From: Parapusillimonas granuli
GTDB lineage: Bacteria; Pseudomonadota; Gammaproteobacteria; Burkholderiales; Burkholderiaceae_B
Length of the DNA stretch: 64,000 bases
Reading direction: 5' to 3'
NCBI RefSeq assembly: GCF_013416525.1
Contig: NZ_JACCEM010000004.1
Location: 186,001 to 250,000, forward strand
In this document: positions 1 through 10,469 of the stretch, in pieces
How positions within the stretch are numbered: the first letter of the stretch is position 1
Layout of the letters: every line of letters starts with the position of its first letter
Program-made: the position numbers and the translations under genes
Notes under the pieces: generated by a model
Seen by the model: only the letters and a program-made list of their open reading frames with translations
Told to the model about the DNA's origin: nothing
Databases searched by the model: none

Positions 1-665
1 CCATGGTCATGAGCCGGGGCGGGCGTTTCGACCGCATTGAAAATGCATGGGACGGCGACAGGCTGAAGGTGAAGCCCAAGGCTCCCATCAATTTCTGGAA
101 TGAAAGCGTCGCCGCCATGCGTCACTCCATGACGGGCGAACGGCTGGTCGGTTGCCCCACCTGGTATCCCACGCGCTTTGCCGACGGCAGCGCCATGCGG
201 GATCATTTCCCTGAAAAAGATTGGCCGCTGACCATGAGCTCATACAAGTCCAACCTGATGAGCAGCATGTCGATTGCCGCTTCCAGGCTGCGTCAGGTTC
301 ATCCCCACAACCCCATTTCCCTGAGCAAGGAAGACGCACAGGCGCTGGGTATCGCCAACGGTGACCGTATCCGGGTCAGCACGCCGGGCGGGTCGGTCGA
401 AGGCGTGGCGCTGGTGCGCGCCGGTATTCAGCAGGGCGCCATTGCCATCGAGCACGGCTACGGACACAAGCAGCTGGGGGCAGCGCCGCAATGGGTGGAT
501 GGCCAGCCTACCGCACACAACCCCAAGCATGGCAGCGGGGTCAATCTGAATGCCCTGGGCTTTGCCGACCCGACCCGCCCCGAGAAGGATAATATCTGGG
601 TGGACTGGGTATCGGGCGCCGCCGTGCGCCAGGCCTTACCGGCCAGGGTGGTGAAAATAACCTGA
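1..665 (+). CDS. ttrA: Molybdopterin oxidoreductase large subunit, C-terminal part (probably tetrathionate reductase TtrA)
   Basis: The frame is open from the left edge, so only the last ~220 residues of a protein that is usually about 1,000 residues long are visible. The second half (from LGIANGDRIRVSTPGG) looks like the C-terminal beta-barrel that binds the molybdopterin dinucleotide in the DMSO-reductase superfamily. The run YKSNLMSSMSIA and the following HPHNPISL resemble TtrA as I remember it. Such enzymes transfer electrons to or from a small oxyanion at the membrane or in the periplasm. The partner [4Fe-4S] and membrane subunits would lie left of the window. The superfamily is clear, but the substrate is an inference. 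Confidence 0.6.
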   Translation, partial: MVMSRGGRFDRIENAWDGDRLKVKPKAPINFWNESVAAMRHSMTGERLVGCPTWYPTRFADGSAMRDHFPEKDWPLTMSSYKSNLMSSMSIAASRLRQVHPHNPISLSKEDAQALGIANGDRIRVSTPGGSVEGVALVRAGIQQGAIAIEHGYGHKQLGAAPQWVDGQPTAHNPKHGSGVNLNALGFADPTRPEKDNIWVDWVSGAAVRQALPARVVKIT

Positions 666-722
666 CGCCCGGCTTCTTCAGCACTTTCTTAATACTGACT
701 CAATCGCACTGACGTATCGTGC

Positions 723-754
723 GCAATGACGCATCCAAAAGGGTGCGTCATTGC
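723..754. other. Strong hairpin after the molybdoenzyme gene
   Basis: A 14-bp stem with one G-U pair closes an AAAA loop (GCAATGACGCATCC against its complement), 57 nt after the stop codon. No T-run follows on either strand, so it is not a textbook intrinsic terminator. It could protect the 3' end of the mRNA or mark the edge of the degraded element downstream. The rest of 666-1038 (373 nt) holds only this hairpin and the palindrome at 960-974; I see no gene in it. Confidence 0.5.
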
Positions 755-959
755 ATATGTGCATGCGTCTTTGGCGCAAGAGCCCCGAGACCGCATGCTG
801 ACGCTAATCTCATGTTATGCCGGTCGCCGCATCAGCACCGACGAAATAGGGAGAACGCCCTGGGCAGCCCAAGCCGCTGGCTGCTGATAAAACGATTTGC
901 CGAAGTCACCGGCTGCATGTGGCACACCCCTGGATAACGTACAGGCCCTTTGCAAAAAA

Positions 960-974
960 ACACTCAATGAGTGT
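960..974. promoter_or_regulatory. Palindromic operator candidate upstream of the XRE gene
   Basis: ACACTCA-A-TGAGTGT is a perfect 7+7 inverted repeat with one central base, placed 65 nt upstream of the likely start of the small HTH gene. Dyads of this size and position are typical operators of autoregulated XRE repressors. That this protein binds it is an inference. Confidence 0.5.
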
Positions 975-1038
975 ATCATGGCAACTCACCATTGATCCGT
1001 CGCCAAGCGTATGGCGCTTAGGCGATCCCCATAGAGCC

Positions 1039-1278
1039 ATGACCCACGCCAAGCCGTGCAGCCCACCTCCCGAAGCGATTCGCCACGCACGCCAGGCGGC
1101 CAGCCTGACTCAAACGGAAGCGGCAAGAACCGTCAGCGTATCCATGCGTGCATGGCAACAGTGGGAGTCGGGTGAGCGCGCCATGCCGCCGGGGCTTTTT
1201 GAGCTTTTCATGCTCAAGACCCGGCAATGGCCTTTGGACAATAAACCCACGGCGAATCAACCAACAGGAGCAGCGTGA
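1039..1278 (+). CDS. Small XRE-family helix-turn-helix regulator
   Basis: The predicted protein has 79 residues. Positions ~10-60 form an XRE/Cro-type HTH: PEAIRHARQAASLTQTEAA (helices 1-2), then SVSMRAWQQWESGERAMPP, the usual recognition-helix region. The ATG at 1039 keeps the domain intact and leaves the palindrome at 960-974 as an upstream operator. In-frame ATGs at 919 and 967 would put the operator near or inside the gene and add residues with no family resemblance. The ribosome-binding site is poor. No toxin gene partners it. It sits directly before a recombinase fragment, so it is probably a leftover of an integrated element. Confidence 0.6.
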   Translation: MTHAKPCSPPPEAIRHARQAASLTQTEAARTVSVSMRAWQQWESGERAMPPGLFELFMLKTRQWPLDNKPTANQPTGAA

Positions 1279-1521
1279 TGGCAGCTGAAGGAGCGGCCAG
1301 GCACCGCAACATGCCGGAATCTGACGGCACGCGGCAACCTGGTCTTCATCGCCAATCAAATGGGCCACAATGATTACTCCATGCTCGTGCAAAAGTATGG
1401 TCGTTGGGCGGGCTCAGAGCTCCCCAGCGAACTGGAGCGCATCTGGGGGAGCATGCAGAACATGCGTCAAATGGTCCTAAATTTGCCCCAGGAAAACAGC
1501 GAAGAAACCATAACCAGTTGA
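1279..1521 (+). pseudogene. Tyrosine recombinase (phage integrase) C-terminal remnant
   Basis: This 80-codon open frame has no start codon of its own and begins right at the stop of the XRE gene. It contains [20 protein letters not shown], the classic C-terminal catalytic block of tyrosine recombinases, with the GH of box II and the nucleophilic tyrosine spaced as usual. The catalytic domain upstream (first Arg and the HxxR motif) and the DNA-binding domain are missing. The first ~20 codons do not resemble the family, as expected at a deletion junction. It ends 5 nt before the mutS start codon. Confidence 0.7.
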
Positions 1522-1526
1522 TTTTT

Positions 1527-4157
1527 ATGAATAAAGACGATCTATCTTCGCACACGCCGATGATGCAGCAATATCTCCGCCTGAAAGCGGAGGCCGGCTC
1601 GCATCTGCTGTTCTACCGCATGGGCGACTTCTATGAAATGTTCTACGAAGACGCCGAGCGCGGCGCCCGCCTGCTGAACCTGACCCTGACCAAGCGCGGC
1701 GCGTCGAACGGTGCGCCCATCCCCATGGCGGGCGTTCCTTTTCACGCGATGGAGGGCTATCTGGCGCGGCTGGTGGCGCTGGGCGAGTCCGTGGCCATCT
1801 GCGAACAGGTGGGGGATCCGGGCGCCGCCAAGGGGCCGGTGGAGCGCAAGATCGTCCGCATCGTCACCCCGGGCACGCTTACCGACGAGGCCCTGCTGCC
1901 GGCCAAGGCCGACCGCATGATCGCCGCGGTCTGGTCGCAGCGCATTCAGCGCAGCGAACGCAGCGCAATCGCCTGGATGAATCTGGCCAACGGCGATTTC
2001 AGGGTGTGCGAATGCGCGCCCGGCATGCTGCAGACGGAATTGCATCGGATCAATCCGGCGGAGCTGCTGTGCGCGGAAAGCGCGCGGCTCGACGCCTTGC
2101 CCGGCATTGCGATGAGCCGGGTGCCCGACTGGCATTTCGAGAACGACGGCGCGCGCGACGTTCTGCACCGGCATTTCATGGTGGATACGCTGGCAAGCTT
2201 CGGCCTGGACGACCTGCCCGCCGCCGTGTGCGCGGCGGGCGCGCTGCTGCGCTACGTCAGCCGCACCCAGACGCAATCACTGTCCCACATCCAGGCCATA
2301 CGCGTCGACCATTCCGGCGAATACATCGTGCTGGATCCGGTGACCCGCAAGAATCTGGAGCTGACCGAAACCATCAGCGGCGAAGACAGCCCCACGCTGT
2401 TTTCCACGCTGGACCACTGCGCCACGCCCATGGGCAGCCGGCTCCTGCGGCGCTGGCTGCACCACCCGCTGCGCGACGATGCGCGCGCGCTTGCGCGCCA
2501 GCAGGCCATCAGCGCCCTGCTTTCGGCGCCGCCGGGCGATCACGGCCTGAGCGCCCGCGACCCGCTGGACGAGCTGCGCGCACTGCTCGAACGCTATCCC
2601 GACCTGGAGCGCATCGCCACCCGCATTTCGCTGCGCTCCGTGCGCCCCCGTGAACTGGCCAGCCTGCGCGAGGCGCTTGCGCTGCTGCCCGACATCGCCC
2701 GGCACATCGAGCAGTCCTTCGCGCCGCAATCCCGCCTGTCCGACTTCGCGCGGGACATCCGGATCGACCCGGGCATCGCCGCGCTTTTGCACCGCGCCAT
2801 TGACCCCGAGCCGGCGCAGCTGGTGCGCGAAGGCGGCGTCATCGCCGCCGGCTACGACGAAGAACTCGACGAGCTCCGGCGCCTGGCGAGCGACAGCGGC
2901 GAATTCCTGATCCAGCTCGAGGCGCGCGAGCGCGAGCGCACCGGCATCGCCAATTTGCGCGTCGAGTTCAATCGCGTGCATGGCTTCTTCATCGAGGTCA
3001 CCCGCGGCCAGACGGACAAGGTGCCCGCCGACTATCGCCGCCGCCAGACCTTGAAGAACGCGGAACGCTACATCACGCCGGAGCTGAAGGCCTGGGAAGA
3101 CAAAGTGCTGTCGGCGAAAGACCGCAGCCTGAGCCGCGAAAAATGGCTGTTCGACACGCTGCTCGAAGACATGGCGGAACATGCGCAGGCCTTGTCGCGC
3201 TGCGCGGGTGCCCTGGCCGAAATCGACGTCCTGGCGGCGCTTGCCGACCATGCCCGGAACAACGACTGGAACGCGCCCACGCTGGCCGGCGGCAGCGAGC
3301 TGCTGATCGAAGCCGGACGGCACCCGGTGGTGGAGCGCAGCATCGAGCAATTCACGCCCAACGATTGCGAACTCGGCCCGCAGCGGCGGATGCTGCTCAT
3401 CACCGGGCCGAACATGGGCGGCAAGTCGACCTATATGCGGCAGGTGGCGCTGATTGCGCTGCTGGCCCGCATCGGCAGCTTCGTCCCGGCGCGCTCCGCG
3501 CGCATCGGCCGGCTCGATCGCATCTTCACCCGCATCGGGGCGGCCGACGACCTGGCGGGCGGGCGTTCCACCTTCATGATGGAAATGACCGAGGCCTCGG
3601 CCATCCTGGCCGCCGCCACGCCGCAAAGCCTGGTGCTCATGGACGAAATAGGGCGCGGCACCTCCACCTATGACGGCCTGGCGCTGGCCTGGGCGATTGC
3701 GCATCGGCTGCTCACCCACAACCAGGCGCTCACCCTGTTCGCCACCCATTACTTCGAGATCACGCGGCTTCCGGCCGAAGCGCCCGCCGCCGCCAACGTG
3801 CACCTGGCGGCCGCCGAATCGTCTTCAGGCATCGTCTTCCTCCATCAGGTGCAGCCGGGCCCGGCCAGCCGCAGCTACGGCATCCAGGTGGCGCAGCGCG
3901 CGGGCATTCCCGCGGCGGTGATCCGCCACGCGAGCCGCGAACTGGCCCGCCTTGAAGCCCAGGGCGCGCCCACGCCTCAGCTCGACTTGTTCTCCAACGC
4001 CGACCCGGACGACGACGCCGAAGACGCGCCGCCGTCCGGCGCCTCGACTCCAGCCGCCGCGGCCCTGCTGGAAGCGCTGGAATCCATAGACCCCGACCAG
4101 CTCACGCCGCGCGAGGCGCTGGACACACTTTACCGCCTGAGAAACGAATACCTATGA
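1527..4157 (+). CDS. mutS: DNA mismatch repair protein MutS
   Basis: MutS binds base mismatches and small loops and starts methyl-directed or strand-directed repair together with MutL. The 876-residue product has the full family layout: an N-terminal mismatch-binding domain with the diagnostic Phe-Tyr-Glu (GDFYEMF, F35 and E37), connector, lever and clamp domains, and a C-terminal ABC-type ATPase. Walker A is GPNMGGKST at ~627, Walker B is [16 protein letters not shown] at ~702. I chose the ATG at 1527 because it gives the usual MutS N-terminus; the frame is open 41 codons further upstream, but that part overlaps the integrase relic. Its stop overlaps the next start (ATGA), so the two genes are probably translationally coupled. 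Confidence 0.97.
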   Translation: MNKDDLSSHTPMMQQYLRLKAEAGSHLLFYRMGDFYEMFYEDAERGARLLNLTLTKRGASNGAPIPMAGVPFHAMEGYLARLVALGESVAICEQVGDPGAAKGPVERKIVRIVTPGTLTDEALLPAKADRMIAAVWSQRIQRSERSAIAWMNLANGDFRVCECAPGMLQTELHRINPAELLCAESARLDALPGIAMSRVPDWHFENDGARDVLHRHFMVDTLASFGLDDLPAAVCAAGALLRYVSRTQTQSLSHIQAIRVDHSGEYIVLDPVTRKNLELTETISGEDSPTLFSTLDHCATPMGSRLLRRWLHHPLRDDARALARQQAISALLSAPPGDHGLSARDPLDELRALLERYPDLERIATRISLRSVRPRELASLREALALLPDIARHIEQSFAPQSRLSDFARDIRIDPGIAALLHRAIDPEPAQLVREGGVIAAGYDEELDELRRLASDSGEFLIQLEARERERTGIANLRVEFNRVHGFFIEVTRGQTDKVPADYRRRQTLKNAERYITPELKAWEDKVLSAKDRSLSREKWLFDTLLEDMAEHAQALSRCAGALAEIDVLAALADHARNNDWNAPTLAGGSELLIEAGRHPVVERSIEQFTPNDCELGPQRRMLLITGPNMGGKSTYMRQVALIALLARIGSFVPARSARIGRLDRIFTRIGAADDLAGGRSTFMMEMTEASAILAAATPQSLVLMDEIGRGTSTYDGLALAWAIAHRLLTHNQALTLFATHYFEITRLPAEAPAAANVHLAAAESSSGIVFLHQVQPGPASRSYGIQVAQRAGIPAAVIRHASRELARLEAQGAPTPQLDLFSNADPDDDAEDAPPSGASTPAAAALLEALESIDPDQLTPREALDTLYRLRNEYL

Positions 4158-5338
4158 ACGTCGAGCAAGCCCTGCCCCTGCTGGGCGGATTGAGCCCCAG
4201 CGAATTCATGCGCCGCCACTGGCAGCGCAAGCCCCTGCTCATCCGCCAGGCCATACCGGATTTCAAGCCTTCGCTGTCCATTGCGGACATCCGCCGGCTG
4301 GTCAAGCGCGAGGAAGTCGAGTCCCGCCTGATCTGGCGCGACGAAAAGGGCTGGAACATGAAGACGGGGCCGTTCTCGCGGCTGCCGCCCCAGAAGCAGG
4401 CCGGCTGGACCGCGCTGGCCCAGAGCGTGGACCTGCACGACGACGCCACGGCCGAACTCCTGCGGCGGTTCCGCTTCATATCGGATGCGCGCCTGGATGA
4501 CGCCATGATCAGCATTGCCGGCGACGGGGGCGGCGTCGGCCCGCACTTCGACAGCTACGACGTCTTCCTGCTGCAGGCGCATGGCAAGCGCCGCTGGCGC
4601 ATCAGCCGGCAGAAAGACCTGACGCTGATTCCCGGGCTGCCGCTCAAGATTCTGCAGGACTTCCAGCCCGAAGAGGAATACGTGCTGGAGCCGGGCGATA
4701 TGCTGTATCTTCCCCCGCATGCGGCCCATGACGGCATCGCGATCGGCGATTGCATGACGATATCCATCGGCTTTCGCGCGCCGACCGAAGCCGCCCTGGC
4801 CTGCGGCATGCTGGAAGCGGCCAACGATCAGGTCATGGCGAACCTGGGCGATGTCGGCGGCTTCTACGCGGCGCCCGCCATACCGGGCCCGGTCCTGTCG
4901 GCCACCTACAAGGACGTCGGCGTCCCCGCGACCGAAACGCCCGCCGCCCTGCCGCAAGGCCTGATCGACGCCGCGCTCGATGCGGTACGCAAGCTGCGGT
5001 TCGACGAAGCCCTCGCCGCGCGCTTTCTGGGCCAGTGGCTGACCGACCTTCCTGAAAACGCCTACTTCGAGCCCTCGGGCGACGGCATGGACCTCGCGCG
5101 GGAGTTCCCCCGGACAGGCAGCCTGGTGCTGGATCGATGCACGAAAATGATGTACTGGGGCAAGGCCCTTTACATCAACGGGGAAGTCGCGCCCGTGAAC
5201 GCCGGCCGGCTGCTGCGCCAATTGGCGGACCAGCGCCGGCTGCCCTGCTCGCCGGGCGTTTCCAGAGGGCTCAAGCAGCAAGAGCTCGCCCTTCTGACCG
5301 AAGGCCTGGAGGACGGCTGGCTGCACTATGCGCCATAG
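4154..5338 (+). CDS. roxA: Ribosomal oxygenase of the YcfD/RoxA type (JmjC cupin)
   Basis: A 394-residue Fe(II)/2-oxoglutarate oxygenase. In Escherichia coli YcfD hydroxylates an arginine of ribosomal protein L16. The JmjC core shows the iron triad: [17 protein letters not shown] supplies the HxD pair and PPHAAHDG the distal His. The N-terminal [15 protein letters not shown] and the GPFSRLP region also match the family, and length is as expected (YcfD 373 aa). The start overlaps the mutS stop by 4 nt. The substrate is inferred from family resemblance. Confidence 0.85.
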   Translation: MNVEQALPLLGGLSPSEFMRRHWQRKPLLIRQAIPDFKPSLSIADIRRLVKREEVESRLIWRDEKGWNMKTGPFSRLPPQKQAGWTALAQSVDLHDDATAELLRRFRFISDARLDDAMISIAGDGGGVGPHFDSYDVFLLQAHGKRRWRISRQKDLTLIPGLPLKILQDFQPEEEYVLEPGDMLYLPPHAAHDGIAIGDCMTISIGFRAPTEAALACGMLEAANDQVMANLGDVGGFYAAPAIPGPVLSATYKDVGVPATETPAALPQGLIDAALDAVRKLRFDEALAARFLGQWLTDLPENAYFEPSGDGMDLAREFPRTGSLVLDRCTKMMYWGKALYINGEVAPVNAGRLLRQLADQRRLPCSPGVSRGLKQQELALLTEGLEDGWLHYAP

Positions 5339-5367
5339 GCGGGCTTATGAGTCCAGCGCATTACCAA

Positions 5368-5426
5368 ATAAGCTATATAGTCATAAGCAAGCAATCGTTC
5401 CCGCGAGCCGGCGGCGTCCATAGAAT
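5368..5426 (+). promoter_or_regulatory. Candidate CysB-type activator region and -10 box for cysJIG
   Basis: Two identical ATAAGC half-sites begin at 5368 and 5383, 15 nt apart (about 1.5 helical turns), inside an AT-rich island. A -10-like TAGAAT lies at 5421-5426 with no matching -35 box, which suits an activator-dependent promoter. CysB, which activates sulfite reductase genes in proteobacteria, binds sites rich in ATAA motifs. That CysB acts here is an inference from target and position. Confidence 0.35.
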
Positions 5427-5456
5427 GAAAAGACGTTTTTCTTCCGTGAGCGCGCT

Positions 5457-7250
5457 ATGCCGGCCCCCACCTACCTTCCCGAATCCAAGCACCATCTCGT
5501 CACCGAACTGGCGGACGGCCTGGAGTCCGCCGCCCTGACCTGGCTTTCCGGCTACTTCGCCGGCGTTGCGCAAGGCAGGCAGCTGCCGCGCGCCGAGCCG
5601 GCTCTTGTCCCGGCCGCCGTGGACACATCCGCGCAAAAGCGGCTGACCATTCTCTACGGCAGCCAGACCGGCAATGCCAAGCGCGTCGCCGAATCGCTGG
5701 CCGAGCAGGTGGCGGCGTCCGGGCTCGACTACCGGCTCGTCCGCGCAGACGGCTATGCGACCCGGGAACTCAAGGACGAACACCTGCTCTACCTCGTGAT
5801 CAGCACTCAGGGCGACGGCGAGGCGCCGGACGACTCCCTGGCGTTCGTCGAGTTCCTGAACAGCCGCCGGGCGCCCAAGCTGCCCCAGCTGCAATACGCC
5901 GTGCTGGGCCTGGGCGACTCGAGCTACCCTTTGTTCTGCGGCATCGCCCAGAGCATAGACGCCCGGCTGGCGGAACTGGGCGCCCGCCGCTTGCAGGACA
6001 CGGGCACGGCCGACCTGGACATCGAAACCATCGCCGGCCCATGGCGCGAACAAGCGGTCCTGCAGGCGCGCGAAGTGCTGAAGAAGCCGGCCGCCAAGGG
6101 CGCGAGCATCACGCCCCTGCACCCGAAGACCGGCAAGGTGACGCGCGAGCGCCCGTTTGCGGCGGAGCTGCTTCTGAACCAGGCCATCACGGGCCGGGGC
6201 GGCGCCAAGGACGTGCGCCATCTGGAGCTCTCGCTGGAAGGCAGCCATGTGCGCTACCAGCCCGGAGACGCCCTGGGCGTATGGCCGGTGCAATCGCCGC
6301 TGCTGGTCGACCGCATCGTATCGCTGCTGGGACTGGATGCGGATGAAGCGGTGGAACACCAGCAGGCCACCCGCCCGCTGCGCGAGTGGCTGTCGCGCCA
6401 CCGCGAACTCACTGTCCTGACCCGGCCTTTTCTGACCGCCCACGCCGAACGCTCGGGCAGCGGCGAATTGCAGGCGCTGCTGCTGCCCGACGCCCAGGAA
6501 TCCCTGAAGCGATTGCTGGCAAACCAACAGCTGGCCGACATCCTGGAAAGCCATCCCGCCCCATGGACGGCGAGCGAGCTGGTAGCCGCGCTGCGCCCCA
6601 TCAGCCCGCGCATGTACTCGATCGCATCCAGCCAGGCCGCCGTCGGCGAGGAAGTGCACCTGACTCTCGCCAACGTCGCCTACGAGACCGCGACCGGGCC
6701 GCGCTGGGGCGCCGCCTCGAATTTCCTGAGCAATCTGCGGGAAGGCGAGCGGGTGGATGTCTTCGTTGAAGAGAACACGCGCTTCCGGCTGCCGTCGGAT
6801 CCCGCGCGCGACATCATCATGATCGGGCCGGGCACCGGCATTGCGCCCTTCCGCGCCTTCGTCCAGGAACGCAGCGCCGCCGGCGCCACGGGGCGCAATT
6901 GGCTCTTCTTCGGCAACCCGCATTTCGCAACGGACTTCCTGTACCAGACCGAATGGCAGCAGGCCTTGAAGAGCGGCCGGCTGCACCGGCTGGACGTCGC
7001 TTTCTCGCGCGATCAGGCGGAGAAGGTCTACGTGCAGCACAAGCTCAAAGAGCGCGCCGCCGAGGTCTACGCCTGGATACAGGGCGGCGCGCATGTCTAT
7101 GTATGCGGCGATGCGAATCGCATGGCGCGCGACGTTCAGCAGGCGCTGCTGGACATCGCGCAGCAGGAAGGCGGCATGGAAGCGGCGCAGGCCAAAGCAT
7201 GGCTGGACGCCCTGGCCGCCCAGGGGCGCTACGCCCGAGACGTATATTGA
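5457..7250 (+). CDS. cysJ: Sulfite reductase flavoprotein subunit (CysJ)
   Basis: This 597-residue diflavin reductase passes electrons from NADPH through FAD and FMN to the CysI hemoprotein for assimilatory sulfite reduction. Order of domains: flavodoxin-like FMN domain from ~63 ([16 protein letters not shown]), connecting and FAD domain with RMYSIASS near 385, and NADPH domain with [12 protein letters not shown] near 457. The C-terminus YARDVY matches the CysJ/P450-reductase ending. It is followed after 11 nt by cysI, with a good GGAATT ribosome-binding site between them. Confidence 0.92.
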   Translation: MPAPTYLPESKHHLVTELADGLESAALTWLSGYFAGVAQGRQLPRAEPALVPAAVDTSAQKRLTILYGSQTGNAKRVAESLAEQVAASGLDYRLVRADGYATRELKDEHLLYLVISTQGDGEAPDDSLAFVEFLNSRRAPKLPQLQYAVLGLGDSSYPLFCGIAQSIDARLAELGARRLQDTGTADLDIETIAGPWREQAVLQAREVLKKPAAKGASITPLHPKTGKVTRERPFAAELLLNQAITGRGGAKDVRHLELSLEGSHVRYQPGDALGVWPVQSPLLVDRIVSLLGLDADEAVEHQQATRPLREWLSRHRELTVLTRPFLTAHAERSGSGELQALLLPDAQESLKRLLANQQLADILESHPAPWTASELVAALRPISPRMYSIASSQAAVGEEVHLTLANVAYETATGPRWGAASNFLSNLREGERVDVFVEENTRFRLPSDPARDIIMIGPGTGIAPFRAFVQERSAAGATGRNWLFFGNPHFATDFLYQTEWQQALKSGRLHRLDVAFSRDQAEKVYVQHKLKERAAEVYAWIQGGAHVYVCGDANRMARDVQQALLDIAQQEGGMEAAQAKAWLDALAAQGRYARDVY

Positions 7251-7261
7251 ACAGGAATTCC

Positions 7262-8962
7262 ATGAGCACACGACTTTCCGAACTGGAAACCATCAAGGCG
7301 AACAGCCGGCATCTGCGCGGCACCATCGTGGAGGGCCTTGCCGACCCGATCACCGGCGCCATCAGCGACGACGACAACAAGCTGCTGAAATTCCACGGCA
7401 GCTACCAGCAGGATGACCGCGACATCCGCGATGAACGCCGCCGGCAGAAACTGGAGCCCGCCTATTCCTTCATGGTCAGGGCGCGGTTGCCGGGCGGCGT
7501 GGTCACGCCCGGACAATGGCTGGCCTTCGACGACATCGCCCGGAACTACGCCACGCGCGGCCTGCGCATCACCACGCGCCAGACCTTCCAGTGGCACGGC
7601 GTGATCAAGCGCGATCTCAAGCCCACCCTGCAGGCGATCCACCACGCCATGGCGACGACCATCGCCGCCTGTGGCGACGTCAATCGGCAAGTCGTCAGCT
7701 CGGTCAATCCCCATTTATCGAGCCAGCACCGCCTGGTCCAGGAATGGGCCGACAAGCTGTCCGACCATTTCATTCCCCGCACCCGGGCCTACCACGAGAT
7801 CTGGCTGGACGGCGAGCGCATCACCGACGAGCCCGAACAGGAACCGATCTACGGCGACACCTATCTGCCGCGCAAATTCAAGATGGGCATTGCGATTCCT
7901 CCCTGGAACGACAGCGATGTCTTTGCGCAGGACCTCGGCCTGATCGCCATCATCGAAGACGGGACGCTGCAGGGCTTCAACGTGGCCATAGGCGGCGGCA
8001 TGGGCGCGACGCACGGCGACGACAGCACCTATCCCCGGCTGGGCAGCGTCATCGGCTTCGTGCCGCCGGAGCAGCTGATCGCCATGGCCGAAGGCGTCGT
8101 GACGCTGCAACGGGACCACGGCAACCGCGAGGAGCGCAAGCATGCCCGCCTCAAGTACACCCTCGATCACCATGGACTGGAATGGTTCAGGCAGCAGCTG
8201 GAAGCCAGGACCGGCGTCACGCTGCAAGCCGCCCGGCCCTACCGCTTCGAGCAGAACGCGGACCGCTATGGGTGGACCGAAGGCGAGGACGGCCTATGGC
8301 ATCTGGGCCTGTACATTGAGTCCGGCCGCCTGTGGGACACGGAAGGCGGGCGCCTGCAGACCGGCGTGCGCGAGATCGCCAAGGCCCATGCCGGCGAATT
8401 CCGCATGACTTGCAACCAGAATCTCGTCATTGCCAACGTGCGGCGGAAGGACCGCGCCCGCATCGACGCGCTCGTGGCGGAATACGGCCTGGACGGCTAC
8501 CTGCGGCATAGCGGCATCCGCCGCTACAGCATCGCTTGCGTCGCCCTGCCCACTTGCGGGCTGGCCATGGCGGAAAGCGAGCGCTATGCGCCCGTGCTGC
8601 TGCCCAAGCTCGAGGCCTTGCTCGACAAGCACGGCCTGCTGGACGCTCCCATCCTGCTGCGGCTTTCCGGATGCCCCAACGGCTGTTCGCGCCCTTACCT
8701 GGGCGAGATCGCCTTGGTGGGCCGCGCCCTGGGCCGCTACGACCTGCGCCTGGGCGCGAACTTCACCGGCGAACGCCTGAACACGCTTTATCGCGAAAAC
8801 GTCGCCGAGCCGGAGATACTCGCCGCCCTGGACGAGCTCTTCGCCGCCTATGCGGCCACGCGCGAGGGCGACGAAAAGTTCGGCGATTTCCTGGTGCGCA
8901 GCGGCGCGATTCCAGCCCCCACGCAAAAGCTGATTCCCATCGTTCTCGATCCCGTGGTCTAG
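7262..8962 (+). CDS. cysI: Sulfite reductase hemoprotein subunit (CysI)
   Basis: The 566-residue product reduces sulfite to sulfide at a coupled siroheme and [4Fe-4S] centre. The four cluster ligands are visible as C426-x5-C432 (CVALPTC) and C471-x3-C475 (SGCPNGCS), the family's invariant pattern. The N-terminal [16 protein letters not shown] is also characteristic of CysI. The ATG at 7262 follows cysJ closely. The gene ends 5 nt before a strong terminator hairpin. Confidence 0.95.
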   Translation: MSTRLSELETIKANSRHLRGTIVEGLADPITGAISDDDNKLLKFHGSYQQDDRDIRDERRRQKLEPAYSFMVRARLPGGVVTPGQWLAFDDIARNYATRGLRITTRQTFQWHGVIKRDLKPTLQAIHHAMATTIAACGDVNRQVVSSVNPHLSSQHRLVQEWADKLSDHFIPRTRAYHEIWLDGERITDEPEQEPIYGDTYLPRKFKMGIAIPPWNDSDVFAQDLGLIAIIEDGTLQGFNVAIGGGMGATHGDDSTYPRLGSVIGFVPPEQLIAMAEGVVTLQRDHGNREERKHARLKYTLDHHGLEWFRQQLEARTGVTLQAARPYRFEQNADRYGWTEGEDGLWHLGLYIESGRLWDTEGGRLQTGVREIAKAHAGEFRMTCNQNLVIANVRRKDRARIDALVAEYGLDGYLRHSGIRRYSIACVALPTCGLAMAESERYAPVLLPKLEALLDKHGLLDAPILLRLSGCPNGCSRPYLGEIALVGRALGRYDLRLGANFTGERLNTLYRENVAEPEILAALDELFAAYAATREGDEKFGDFLVRSGAIPAPTQKLIPIVLDPVV

Positions 8963-8967
8963 GGCCT

Positions 8968-9006
8968 GTCGGCGCCAAAAGACAGGCGGCGCCGACGATT
9001 TTTTTT
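8968..9006 (+). terminator. Intrinsic terminator between cysI and cysG
   Basis: A perfect 9-bp stem (GTCGGCGCC at 8968-8976, GGCGCCGAC at 8988-8996) encloses an 11-nt loop and is followed by eight T residues (8999-9006). It lies between two genes of one pathway, 17 nt before the cysG start codon. Confidence 0.85.
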
Positions 9007-9023
9007 CTCGATTCCGACCGCTC

Positions 9024-10436
9024 ATGAGACTTTTTCCGATTTTTGCCGACCTTCAGGGCCGGCGCGTTGTCGTGGTCGGCGCCGGAACCGTCGCCGAACG
9101 CAAGATCCGCAGCCTGTTGTCCGCCGGCGCCCAGGTGGTGGCCGGCGCCCCCGAGGCAACGCCAGGCCTGCTCCAGCTGAGCCGGGAAGGCAGGATAACC
9201 CTGCGCCAGGCCTCCTTCGAGCCCGGATGGCTGGAAGGCGCCTGGCTCGTCATCGCTGCGACCGGCGACCGCGCCCTGAACAGCCGGGTCGCCCGGTTGG
9301 CGAGCGAGCGCAAGCTGCTGGTCAATGTCGTGGACGACCCCGAGCTCTCTTCGTTCCAGGTCCCTTCCATCGTGGACCGGTCACCCCTGACCATCGCCAT
9401 TTCATCGGCGGGCAGCGCCCCGGTCCTGGCGCGGCGGATGCGCGAGCGCATCGAGAGCCTGTTCGACCATACGCTGGGCACCTTGGCGGAGCTGGCGGGG
9501 CGCTATCGGCCCGCGATCCGGCAGGCCCGGCCCGATCTGCGCCGGCGGCGCGAATTCTACGACTGGCTGCTGGACGGCCCCGTGGCCGCCGCCCTGCGCA
9601 GCCGCAAGCCCGACGCGGCGCGGGAGCTGCTGGAAACCGCGCTCCATGCGCCGGAAACGCCTTCCCGAGGCGGCGTCGTGCTGGTCGGCGCCGGACCGGG
9701 CGACCCGGGGCTCCTGACACTGAACGCCCTGCGCGCGCTAAACGAAGCCGACATCATCCTGCACGACAGGCTGGTCAGCGCGGACGTGCTGGAGCTGGCC
9801 CGCCGCGATGCGGACCGCATTTCCGTGGGGAAACTGCCCGGCGAGGACCATGATGCCACGCAGCGGCGGATTCACGAGCTCATGCGGCGCCATGCCCTTG
9901 CGGGCAAGCGCGTGGTCCGCCTGAAAGGCGGCGACGCCTTCGTGTTCGGCCGCGGCGGCGAAGAACTCGAATTCCTGAGGGAACAGGGCATACCTTACGA
10001 GGTCGTGCCCGGCATCACCGCCGCGCTGGCCTGCGCCGCCTATGCCGGGATACCGCTGACGCACCGGCACCATGCCCAGTCCGTGCGCCTGGTCACCGCG
10101 CACTGCCGGGACGACGCCCAGGTGGACGATTGGCACGCGCTCGCGCGGGAAAAGCAGACACTGGCGTTCTACATGGGAGCCGGGCGGCTGGAGTTTCTGA
10201 GCGCCCAGCTGATTGCCCACGGCAGGTCGGAGGACACGCCGTTCGCCATCATCGAGAACGGCAGCCGCGCCGGCCAGCGTGTGCTTCACGGCCGGCTGGG
10301 CGAACTGGCCGACGCCGCGCGCCGGCACGCGGTCAAGTCGCCCGCGATCTTGCTGGTTGGGGAAGTGTGCGCGCTGGCGCCGCAGCTGGAATGGTTCGGC
10401 GCCAGCATCCCGGCCGACGAAGCCGTGGTCTGCTGA
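9024..10436 (+). CDS. cysG: Siroheme synthase (CysG, trifunctional)
   Basis: A 470-residue fusion that makes siroheme, the cofactor of the CysI next door. Residues ~1-200 are the NAD-dependent precorrin-2 dehydrogenase/ferrochelatase half ([20 protein letters not shown]). From ~215 onward is the uroporphyrinogen-III C-methyltransferase ([45 protein letters not shown]). Both halves look complete. Although it lies in the cys gene order, a terminator precedes it, so its expression may depend on read-through or on its own promoter. Confidence 0.95.
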   Translation: MRLFPIFADLQGRRVVVVGAGTVAERKIRSLLSAGAQVVAGAPEATPGLLQLSREGRITLRQASFEPGWLEGAWLVIAATGDRALNSRVARLASERKLLVNVVDDPELSSFQVPSIVDRSPLTIAISSAGSAPVLARRMRERIESLFDHTLGTLAELAGRYRPAIRQARPDLRRRREFYDWLLDGPVAAALRSRKPDAARELLETALHAPETPSRGGVVLVGAGPGDPGLLTLNALRALNEADIILHDRLVSADVLELARRDADRISVGKLPGEDHDATQRRIHELMRRHALAGKRVVRLKGGDAFVFGRGGEELEFLREQGIPYEVVPGITAALACAAYAGIPLTHRHHAQSVRLVTAHCRDDAQVDDWHALAREKQTLAFYMGAGRLEFLSAQLIAHGRSEDTPFAIIENGSRAGQRVLHGRLGELADAARRHAVKSPAILLVGEVCALAPQLEWFGASIPADEAVVC

Positions 10437-10469
10437 CGCCGACCACGGCGGCGACGGCCCGGCCCTGCT

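Noticed and set aside
719-937. 72-codon frame between the molybdoenzyme and XRE genes
   Set aside because: It begins inside the hairpin at 723-754, has no ribosome-binding site and no similarity to a family.
2277-3803. 508-codon open frame antisense to mutS
   Set aside because: High-GC shadow of the mutS coding sequence: low-complexity Arg/Gly/Ala-rich protein, no ribosome-binding site, no recognisable domain.
5373-7271. 632-codon open frame antisense to cysJ
   Set aside because: Codon-bias shadow; cysJ has complete FMN, FAD and NADPH motifs.
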